Source of the DNA: Halanaerobiaceae bacterium ANBcell28
Lineage (GTDB): Bacteria; Bacillota; Halanaerobiia; Halanaerobiales; DTU029
Length of the DNA stretch: 64,000 nt
Reading direction: 5' to 3'
NCBI GenBank assembly: GCA_037623315.1
Contig: JBBJJH010000012.1
Span: forward strand, 1-64,000
Numbering within the stretch: the first letter of the stretch is position 1; each line of letters opens with the position of its first letter. Positions 17,266-24,765 of the stretch are shown here, in pieces. The notes below the pieces were generated by a model. It was not told the origin of the DNA and did no database searches. It was given only the letters and a program-made list of their open reading frames with translations. The position numbers and the translations under genes are program-made.

Positions 17266-17281
17266 GATTAAACGCTTTATC
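17266..17281. promoter_or_regulatory. LacI-type operator, site 1
   Basis: GATTAAACGCTTTATC, a near-palindrome around the central CG, lies about 130 bases upstream of the promoter. It differs from site 2 at one base. Confidence 0.65.
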
Positions 17282-17397
17282 ATTAACATTTTTTGTTTTT
17301 TTAGATAGATTAATTCATTTCCAGTTGATATTTGAAGTGAATACAAATTTTTAAAAAGCAAATAAAGAAAAAAACAAATAAAAAACAACAAATAATC

Positions 17398-17426
17398 TTG
17401 ATATAAATATTTAAGTATAGTATAAT
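17398..17426 (+). promoter_or_regulatory. Main promoter of the polysaccharide operon
   Basis: TTGATA (17398-17403), exactly 17 bases, TATAAT (17421-17426). Two operators follow within 100 bases, suited to blocking initiation or early elongation. Confidence 0.75.
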
Positions 17427-17463
17427 TATATTAAGTTATTGATCTTTTAATTATTTTAAAAGT

Positions 17464-17479
17464 GATTAAGCGCTTTATC
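17464..17479. promoter_or_regulatory. LacI-type operator, site 2
   Basis: GATTAAGCGCTTTATC, the best copy of the near-palindrome, lies about 38 bases behind the -10 box. A CcpA/cre-like role cannot be excluded, since cre sites share the central CG. Confidence 0.7.
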
Positions 17480-17508
17480 GCATTTAAACACTTATATTTT
17501 TTAAGGAA

Positions 17509-17524
17509 GGTCAAGCGCTTTATC
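17509..17524. promoter_or_regulatory. LacI-type operator, site 3
   Basis: GGTCAAGCGCTTTATC shares AAGCGCTTTATC with site 2 and is centred 45 bases further downstream, in the untranslated leader. Confidence 0.65.
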
Positions 17525-17567
17525 AAATAAATCTAATATTTACATTTAGAAATAAAGGAGGATTTTT

Positions 17568-20500
17568 ATGAGAAAGTTTGCTAAAGTTTTGTTATTTTTA
17601 TCTTTTTCTTTTATGTTATTATTTTTTATTATTTTTTCTACTGAAATTAATATAGTTTTAGCAGAAGATGCACTTGATGGAGCATTGGAAGCAGAAATTG
17701 AAATTACTAGAACTATGTTTGAAAGGGAGCTAACTTATGCAGAATATTTTTATAAATATATTGCTGAAGAGAGGCCGGATATTAATTTAAATATTCCTGT
17801 GGAAAAATTTATTGATTCCAGCAGTGATGTAGAAGTAGTAGAAAACTTTGCTGGTTTTACGGGGAAGACAATATTTACTGGAGAAAGAAGTTCGGTAACT
17901 TGGGAAGTGGAAGTGGAAGAGGCGGGTATGTATAATATTGAGCTTACATATTATCCTCTTGAAGGAAGAAGATCATCTATTGAAAGAGAAATTAGAATAA
18001 ATGGTGAACGTCCATTTGCAGGAGCGGATTTTTTAACTTTTACACGTTCCTGGGCTAATGAAGGTGATGTGATTATCGATAGTGCTGGTAATCATATTCG
18101 ACCAAGACAGATAGAAAAACCAATATGGCAAACTGTCTTTATGCGAGATTCCAGAGGCTATCATAATGAGCCATATAGTTTTTATCTTGAAGAAGGTAGC
18201 AATACTATTGAACTAATATCGCGCTCTGAACCGATGGCTATTGCTGAATTAAGAATTGTGCAAAGTCCAGAACTGCGAGATTACCAGACTGTATTGGAAG
18301 AACAAGTAGCAAAAGGATATCAAAAAACTGAAGGACATTACATTGAAATTCAGGGACAGAATGCTGATTTGAAGTCTGATATGACTCTTTATCCTGTTTT
18401 TGATCAGGGAGATCCAACTGTAGAACCATATCATCCAGCGGAAATAAGAATGAACTCTATAGGGGGGCATCTCTGGGCTAATAATGGACAATGGATAGCA
18501 TGGGAATTTTATGTTCCTGAAAGTGGATTTTATAATATTAACTTAAAAGGTAAACAGGATCAAGAGAGAGGTTTTTTGAGTAACCGAAGGGTGTTACTTA
18601 ATGGTAAAGTGCCATTTGTAGAAGTAGATATTGTTTCATTTCCTTATGATTCACATTATGATATGGTAACTCTTTCTGACGATAATGAAGAACCATTGTT
18701 GTTTTATTTAGACAAAGGTTTAAATGAAATTAAACTAGAAGTTGTTTTAGGGGACTTGAGTGAAGTGATGCGCAAGACTATGGACAATCTCCATGTTCTA
18801 AATACAATTTATAGACGAGTTATCATGGTAACTTCCACTGACCCTGATCCTTACAGGACTTATGAATTAGATAGAAGGATACCCGGTCTGATAGATATGT
18901 TACATGAGCAGGCTGAAATTTTTACTGAAATTAAAGATATGTTTGAAGAGTATACAGGGCAAAGAAGTGCTCATACAGCTCTTCTTGAAAGTTTTGCTAG
19001 ATTACTGGATAGAATGGCTAATAATCCTGAAGATATTCCACAATTAATGGGACAATATCGCGATGATATTGGGGCATTAGGTAATTGGATAAATCAAGCC
19101 GAAAGCCAACCATTACAAATAGATTATTTACTTGTTACTTCACCTGGTGAAGAATTGCCTAGGGCAAAACCAACATTGTGGCAAAATTTAAGACATGAGC
19201 TTTCAGCATTTATTGCAACATTTACTCATGATTATACTAATGTTGGTGACATAAGAGAGTTTAGTGAACTTGATGATATAAGTGATGACCATGTTGATGA
19301 TGATACTATTACTGTCTGGATAGGCTTAGGTAGAGACCAGGGGCAGGTATTAAAACAAATGATAGAAGATACCTTTACAGCCGAAACTGGAATTAGAGTT
19401 GAATTGGAACTAATTCAGAATATGCAAGGTTTATTGCCCTCGGCTATTATAGCTGAAACTGCTCCAGATGTGGCAATAGGAGCAGCGGATATGGAATTAG
19501 CTTTTCGTGGAGCCTTAGAAGACTTAACAATCTTCGATGATTTTGAAGATATTACTGATAGATTTATGCCTAGTGCATTTGTTCCTTTTACTTTTAGAGA
19601 AAGTGTTTATGGTCTTCCGGAAACACAGGGTTTCCCTGTTATGTTCTATAGAAAGGATATTCTTGCTGAATTAGGACTTGAAGTACCACAAACATGGGAA
19701 GATGTACGTAGGATTATTCCTATCTTACAAAGAAATAGTATGGGCTTTGGTTTGACAGATTTACGTGGTGGAAGAGAACCTAATATGAATACTTATTTGA
19801 TGTTTTTGTATCAAAAGGGTATTTCCTTGTATCACGAAGATGGACTTGCAGTAAATTTAGATTCTGAAGTTTCGATACAAACCTTTAGAGAGTTGACAAA
19901 TTTCTTCCATATATATGATTTAGAATTACAATTAGATTTATTAAATCGTTTCCGTATGGGTGAGACTCCACTTGTAATAAATACTTATGGATTTTATAAT
20001 CAATTACAGGTTTTTGCTCCTGAGTTGAGAGGCGAGTGGGATTTTACAGTAGTACCAGGAACTCTTGATGAATATGGCAATATAAATCGTACAGTTCCTG
20101 TTGGTGGAGCAGCTTTGATGGTACCACCACAAGGGGGTATGGCAGCACTAAACGCAATAGTTCCTCCTGGGACAACAGGTGCGGTAATATTCGAAGGTTC
20201 AGACAAGAAAGATAAAGCTTGGGAATTTTTGAAATGGTGGACTGATACAGATACTCAGGTGCGTTTTGGTCTGGAATTGGAAAGTTTGATGGGAGCAGCA
20301 GCTCGTTATGCTACTGCTAATGTAGAAGCTATACAACAATTACCCTGGAATCCTGATCAATTAGATACTATTATGGAACAATTATACTGGGTAGAAGGTA
20401 TTCCTCCTGTTCTAGGTGCTTATTATGTAAATCGTCAAATTGATTGGGCCTTTAGAAATATAGTTATAAATCAAGACCCAGTCAGAGAAACGGTACAGGA

Positions 20501-20657
20501 TAATAGTAGAATGGCTAATGATGAGATAAGAAGAAAAAGGCTTGAGTTTGGACTGGAAACTGACTATGATGATTTGAGCGAAGAAATCAAGCGAATGTTT
20601 TGGGATAACTTTACTCATATCCATAGCCTAGAATTAGATAAATATATATTTGATTAA
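17568..20657 (+). CDS. Giant solute-binding protein with N-terminal carbohydrate-binding-like domains
   Basis: A 1029-residue exported protein, more than twice the usual length of a sugar-binding protein. The signal peptide ends near A32 (INIVLA/EDA) and contains no cysteine, so it is not a lipoprotein. Residues about 85-230 and 260-400 look like two related beta-sandwich, CBM6/35-like domains, each with a SVTWEVEVEEAGMYNIEL- or WIAWEFYVPESGFYNINL-like core and an R-x-L/I-NG-x-x-PF strand. A helical linker follows. From about 577 a complete family-1 binding domain begins (DTITVWIGLGRDQGQV, TAPDVAIGAADMELAFRGAL, YGLPETQGFPVMFYRKDIL). Permease genes follow at 23 bases. It probably captures oligosaccharides for the first importer. 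Confidence 0.88.
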   Translation: MRKFAKVLLFLSFSFMLLFFIIFSTEINIVLAEDALDGALEAEIEITRTMFERELTYAEYFYKYIAEERPDINLNIPVEKFIDSSSDVEVVENFAGFTGKTIFTGERSSVTWEVEVEEAGMYNIELTYYPLEGRRSSIEREIRINGERPFAGADFLTFTRSWANEGDVIIDSAGNHIRPRQIEKPIWQTVFMRDSRGYHNEPYSFYLEEGSNTIELISRSEPMAIAELRIVQSPELRDYQTVLEEQVAKGYQKTEGHYIEIQGQNADLKSDMTLYPVFDQGDPTVEPYHPAEIRMNSIGGHLWANNGQWIAWEFYVPESGFYNINLKGKQDQERGFLSNRRVLLNGKVPFVEVDIVSFPYDSHYDMVTLSDDNEEPLLFYLDKGLNEIKLEVVLGDLSEVMRKTMDNLHVLNTIYRRVIMVTSTDPDPYRTYELDRRIPGLIDMLHEQAEIFTEIKDMFEEYTGQRSAHTALLESFARLLDRMANNPEDIPQLMGQYRDDIGALGNWINQAESQPLQIDYLLVTSPGEELPRAKPTLWQNLRHELSAFIATFTHDYTNVGDIREFSELDDISDDHVDDDTITVWIGLGRDQGQVLKQMIEDTFTAETGIRVELELIQNMQGLLPSAIIAETAPDVAIGAADMELAFRGALEDLTIFDDFEDITDRFMPSAFVPFTFRESVYGLPETQGFPVMFYRKDILAELGLEVPQTWEDVRRIIPILQRNSMGFGLTDLRGGREPNMNTYLMFLYQKGISLYHEDGLAVNLDSEVSIQTFRELTNFFHIYDLELQLDLLNRFRMGETPLVINTYGFYNQLQVFAPELRGEWDFTVVPGTLDEYGNINRTVPVGGAALMVPPQGGMAALNAIVPPGTTGAVIFEGSDKKDKAWEFLKWWTDTDTQVRFGLELESLMGAAARYATANVEAIQQLPWNPDQLDTIMEQLYWVEGIPPVLGAYYVNRQIDWAFRNIVINQDPVRETVQDNSRMANDEIRRKRLEFGLETDYDDLSEEIKRMFWDNFTHIHSLELDKYIFD

Positions 20658-20680
20658 AAGAAGGAAAGGGAGGAATATAA

Positions 20681-21634
20681 ATGGATTCTACTTTTAACGC
20701 TAAAGAAAAGAATGCAAATAATAAATTCCAAAATAGTTTAAAAGAATTTTGGGAGGGAGTAAAAGAAGACCGGGTATCATATTTATTCCTGGCTCCCTTT
20801 GGTCTTTTGTTTATACTCTTTGTGGTTTTACCTGTTTTGTTATCGGTAGTCCTTAGTTTTACTTATTTTAATTTGTTTCAATCTCCAAGCTGGGTTGGTT
20901 GGGAGAATTATATTAGATTATTTATTGGTGATGATATCTTTTTAACTGCTGTCAAAAACACTCTTGTTTTTGCAGCGGTTACCGGCCCTTTTGGTTATAT
21001 GCTTTCCTTTGTGGTGGCTTGGCTTTTGAATGAATTAAAACCAAAATTACGGGCAACTTTGACAGTATTGTTCTACGCACCAGCGATATCAGGTGGAGGG
21101 GCATTTATAGTCTGGAGACTTATCTTTGACAATGATAAGTATGGTTATTTAAATTCCTGGTTATTAAGTAATGGTTTTATAACAGAACCTATACAGTTTT
21201 TACGTGATACAAGTTATATGATGCCTGTTGTGCTTATTGTAGCATTGTGGATGAGTATGGGAGCGGGTTTCCTGGCTTTTATCGCTGGTTTACAAGGCTT
21301 AGACCCAAAACTTTTTGAATCTGCAGCTATTGATGGAGTTAAAAATAGATGGCAGGAATTATGGTATATTACTTTGCCACAGATGCGTCCATATCTAATG
21401 TTTGGTGCTATTATGTCTATCACAGGTTCTTTTATGGCAGCAGGATTGGTTACAGGAATGATTCCGCAACCGCCAACTGATTATGCCACCTGGACTGTAG
21501 TAAATCATATTAATGATTATGCCTATATACGTTATGAGATGGGTTATGCTTCAGCAATTGCAGTTATCTTGTTTGGATTTATGGTTTCAGTACAAAAATT
21601 TATACAACGTCTATTGAGTAAATTGGGAGAATAG
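20681..21634 (+). CDS. Sugar ABC importer permease (MalF-like), system 1
   Basis: A 317-residue inner-membrane permease with six main hydrophobic segments after a 35-residue cytoplasmic N-terminus. The loop that contacts the ATPase is intact (EAA-type: LFESAAIDGVKNRWQELWYI near residue 208). YLFLAPFGLLFILFVVLPVL is the typical first helix of the carbohydrate uptake family 1 group. It pairs with the next gene and the giant binding protein before it. The ATPase subunit is not encoded anywhere in this locus. A shared MsmK/UgpC-type ATPase elsewhere in the genome is the usual solution. The ribosome site AGGGAGGA precedes the ATG. Confidence 0.93.
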   Translation: MDSTFNAKEKNANNKFQNSLKEFWEGVKEDRVSYLFLAPFGLLFILFVVLPVLLSVVLSFTYFNLFQSPSWVGWENYIRLFIGDDIFLTAVKNTLVFAAVTGPFGYMLSFVVAWLLNELKPKLRATLTVLFYAPAISGGGAFIVWRLIFDNDKYGYLNSWLLSNGFITEPIQFLRDTSYMMPVVLIVALWMSMGAGFLAFIAGLQGLDPKLFESAAIDGVKNRWQELWYITLPQMRPYLMFGAIMSITGSFMAAGLVTGMIPQPPTDYATWTVVNHINDYAYIRYEMGYASAIAVILFGFMVSVQKFIQRLLSKLGE

Positions 21635-21647
21635 GAGGTAATTAGAT

Positions 21648-22508
21648 ATGAATTTTAGATTAAGTAGAAGAAAAGTTTCTCGCTCACTTGGCGGTGATTT
21701 ATCTATATTTTCTGTTTTAGCTGTAGCAGCAGCTTTTACTGCAATGCCGCTTATATTAATTATAAGTAATGCTTTTAAGCCTTTGAATGAATTGTTTTTA
21801 TATCCCCCACAGTATTTTGTGAGAAATCCGACCTTAAATAATTTTTATGATTTATTTGTACTTATGGCTAATTCCTGGATTCCAATAAGTAGATATTTAT
21901 TTAATTCTTTGTTTATTATAATTATGGGTACTTTTGGAAATGTTGTTTTTGGTTCTATGGCTGCTTATGTCTTATCAAGACATGAGTTTAGAGGAAAAAA
22001 AATCTTCAATGAAATGGTTGTTATATCTTTGATGTTTGCACCAATTGTATTAGCAATACCTCGTTATTTGATTATCGCTGAAGTTGGCTTGATAGATAGT
22101 TATTGGGCAATTATTATACCAAGTTGGGCAGCTACATTAGGTGTATTCCTCTTGAAACAGTTTATGGATGGTATGATAAATGATTCAATAATAGAAGCAG
22201 CAAAAATTGATGGGGCAAGCGAATTTGGCATATACTGGAAAATAGTGATGCCGATTGTTAAACCTGCCTGGTTAACCTTGATAATTCTAACTTTCCAGCA
22301 ATTATGGGCTAATCGTGGAGGTCAGTTTATATATGCAGAGCATTTAAAACCTTTACCATATGCGCTTGACCAAATTATTGGTGGAGGGGTTGCCCGTGCT
22401 GGTGTTGGTGCAGCTGTTGCGCTCATCATGCTGATTATACCAGTAATAGTTTTCATGATAAACCAGAGCCAGATTGTAGAAACTATGGGTTCTTCTGGTA
22501 TAGATTGA
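21648..22508 (+). CDS. Sugar ABC importer permease (MalG-like), system 1
   Basis: A 286-residue permease with six hydrophobic segments. The EAA loop is IIEAAKIDGASEFGIYWKIV near residue 181. The MalG-type features are an N-terminal helix followed by KPLNELFLYPPQYFVRNPTL, and SYWAIIIPSWAATLGVFLLK before the loop. It starts 13 bases after the MalF-like gene with an AGGAGGTAA ribosome site, so both should be made in equal amounts. It would form the heterodimeric channel for the oligosaccharide bound by the giant protein. Confidence 0.93.
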   Translation: MNFRLSRRKVSRSLGGDLSIFSVLAVAAAFTAMPLILIISNAFKPLNELFLYPPQYFVRNPTLNNFYDLFVLMANSWIPISRYLFNSLFIIIMGTFGNVVFGSMAAYVLSRHEFRGKKIFNEMVVISLMFAPIVLAIPRYLIIAEVGLIDSYWAIIIPSWAATLGVFLLKQFMDGMINDSIIEAAKIDGASEFGIYWKIVMPIVKPAWLTLIILTFQQLWANRGGQFIYAEHLKPLPYALDQIIGGGVARAGVGAAVALIMLIIPVIVFMINQSQIVETMGSSGID

Positions 22509-22556
22509 TGTTTGATTATTATATACTATTCAATATGTAAAGGGGGATATATTTTA

Positions 22557-24752
22557 ATGAGAAAGAAATTGATAAACTATAGTTTTAGTGTGCTTTTATT
22601 ATTACTTATATTATTTATGCCAGTAATACAGGCTTCTGCTAGAACTCCCTATCCAAGTTATATTTATGATTTTTTTAGTAGACCAGTTTCGGCGCCTCAG
22701 TCATATATAATTGATAGCTATTTTACCGGTGATGATTTAGGTGTAGGTGCTTTGAGAAATCCGGAGGATATTCATACTACTGATGACTCTATATACCTTC
22801 TAGATAGTGGTAATCACAGAATTATCGTGATGAATGAGTCCTTTGAGCTTGTTGATATTATAAGTGAATTTTACCGGGATGGAGAAAAAGATACATTTAA
22901 TAACCCTCGTGGTATATTTGTAAATGATGATGGAATTATCTTTTTAGCTGATACCAATAATGCCAGAATATTAGTGTTAGATCAAGATTTGAATTTAATC
23001 AATCAAATTGATGAAAAAAGTCTCATGATGGATGATCTTGAAAATTTGATTGAAGAAGACTTTAGTTTTAGACCTAGAAAGATAGTTGTAAATAGTTTGG
23101 GTAGAATTATGGTATTGGCCCAAGATATTTATGATGGTATTCTTGTTTTTGAAGATGATGGAACATTTAGTGGATTTGTAGGCGCTCCTAGAGTTAGTCC
23201 AAGTGTTTTTGATATTTTCTGGATGCGTTTTGGAACGGAAGAGCAAAGGGCTAGAAGACAGCGTTTTCTACCGATTGAATATAGTAATATTACTGTAGAT
23301 AATGAAGGTTATATCATTGCTGTTGAAGCTGGTAGTGCAGATGAAGAGTCAATCAAAAGACTTAATCCTGCTGGTACTGATCGTATGACCAGAGAAGGTG
23401 TAGTAGAGACTATGGGTGATGTTGGTCCAGTATTATTCCTGTCAGATGACCCAGATGTGCAGGCAGGAATGTCAGCAAACTCTGCAACTTTTAGAGATGT
23501 AATTTCAAGAGAACATGGTATCTTTAGTGTTCTAGACTCAAATAGAGGTAGAATCTTCACTTATGATGGTCGTGGAGAATTGTTGTATGTTTTTGGTGGA
23601 ACCGGTAGTCATATTCGTGGTTTGTTTAATAGACCTAGAGGTTTAGAATACTTTAATGAAAATTATCTAGTTCTTGATGCTGATGGTTATTTAACTGTGT
23701 TTCGACCTACTGTTTATGCAAGTTTAATTAATCAGGCAATTGATTATTATAACACAGGTAGGTATGATCTTTCTAAAGATACCTGGCGTGAAGCATTAGA
23801 CTATAATAGCAATTATCATATTGCCTATAATGGAATTGGTAGGTCCTTATTAAGAGATGGTTACTATGAAGAGGCTATGGAATATTTTAAATTAGGACAA
23901 AACCGAGAGTATTATTCTCAAGCTTATTCCTATTATAGACGAGATAGATTAGAAGAGAATTTGAATACAGTATTTACAGTATTTATTTTAACTATAATTT
24001 TTATTGTTCTTGGAATTAAATTTAACTTATTCAAGAAATTTAATAATGTATTAAAAAATCTAACGGCTAGTATTTCGGAAACGGCGGCCAGTGTTGAAAA
24101 TAGTACTATTAATTTTCTTCAAAAAAGAGTAAAGGAAACTCTACGTGCATTAAAATATTCTTTATATGTTATAATCCATCCTATTAAAGGTTTTTGGGAT
24201 TTAAAACATGAGAAAAAAGGGAATATCTCTGCTGCGCTTGTAATTTTATTTCTGGCATGGTTTTCTATAATTTACCATACGCAATATTCAGCGTTTATTT
24301 TTAATACGACTAGAATGCAAAATTTTAATATTATGAGAGAATTCTTTAGCTTTTTTGTTCCTGTGTTTTTGTGGTGTATGGTTAATTGGGCTCTTACTAC
24401 TTTAATGGAAGGTAAGGGTACTTTTAAAGAAGTTTGTATTGCTACTTCTTATGCTTTAGTGCCAATTATATTAACATTTATACCAGCTACTTTTTTAACT
24501 AATGTATTATTATATACTGAAGCAGAATTCATAACAATGTTGTTAGGATTTGGAATAATATGGTCAGGAGCTTTGGTCTTCCTTGCTACATTAGTTACAC
24601 ATGAATATTTACTTTTAAAAACAGCATTTACTACAGTTTTAATAATTATGGGAATGGGCGTAGTTTTATTTCTATCAGCTTTATTCTTGACTATAGTAAA
24701 TCATTCTATCGTTTTCTTTACAAATATTTATAGCGAATTAATTCTTAGATAG
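22557..24752 (+). CDS. Membrane protein with NHL repeats, TPR and Yip1 domain
   Basis: A 731-residue composite protein. A signal-like helix (residues 5-28) is followed by an extracytoplasmic beta-propeller made of NHL-type repeats (about 55-385: LRNPEDIHTTDDSIYLLDSG, FNNPRGIFVNDDGIIFLADT, FNRPRGLEYFNENYLVLDAD). A TPR pair (about 390-450, NTGRYDLSKDTWREALDYN), one membrane helix (470-490) and a Yip1-type domain with about five helices (540-725) complete it. Yip1 domains are otherwise best known from membrane-traffic proteins. Bacterial members are uncharacterised. The ATG at 22557 follows AAAGGGGGA. It sits between the two importer cassettes, just before a DUF5696 gene, so it may organise the surface complex. 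That role is inference. Confidence 0.85.
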   Translation: MRKKLINYSFSVLLLLLILFMPVIQASARTPYPSYIYDFFSRPVSAPQSYIIDSYFTGDDLGVGALRNPEDIHTTDDSIYLLDSGNHRIIVMNESFELVDIISEFYRDGEKDTFNNPRGIFVNDDGIIFLADTNNARILVLDQDLNLINQIDEKSLMMDDLENLIEEDFSFRPRKIVVNSLGRIMVLAQDIYDGILVFEDDGTFSGFVGAPRVSPSVFDIFWMRFGTEEQRARRQRFLPIEYSNITVDNEGYIIAVEAGSADEESIKRLNPAGTDRMTREGVVETMGDVGPVLFLSDDPDVQAGMSANSATFRDVISREHGIFSVLDSNRGRIFTYDGRGELLYVFGGTGSHIRGLFNRPRGLEYFNENYLVLDADGYLTVFRPTVYASLINQAIDYYNTGRYDLSKDTWREALDYNSNYHIAYNGIGRSLLRDGYYEEAMEYFKLGQNREYYSQAYSYYRRDRLEENLNTVFTVFILTIIFIVLGIKFNLFKKFNNVLKNLTASISETAASVENSTINFLQKRVKETLRALKYSLYVIIHPIKGFWDLKHEKKGNISAALVILFLAWFSIIYHTQYSAFIFNTTRMQNFNIMREFFSFFVPVFLWCMVNWALTTLMEGKGTFKEVCIATSYALVPIILTFIPATFLTNVLLYTEAEFITMLLGFGIIWSGALVFLATLVTHEYLLLKTAFTTVLIIMGMGVVLFLSALFLTIVNHSIVFFTNIYSELILR

Positions 24753-24765
24753 AGGAGGTAGCAAT

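Larger units (their letters stand above)
17248..17567. other. Control region of the polysaccharide operon
   Basis: About 320 bases without a gene. It holds operator-like site 1 (17266-17281), the promoter (17398-17426), and sites 2 and 3 (17464-17479, 17509-17524). The rest is A/T tracts. Confidence 0.7.

Noticed and set aside
17464-17524. CRISPR-like or tandem repeat because of the recurring AAGCGCTTTATC
   Set aside because: There are only three copies at unequal spacing, each a near-palindrome around CG beside a promoter and a LacI gene; operators explain them better.
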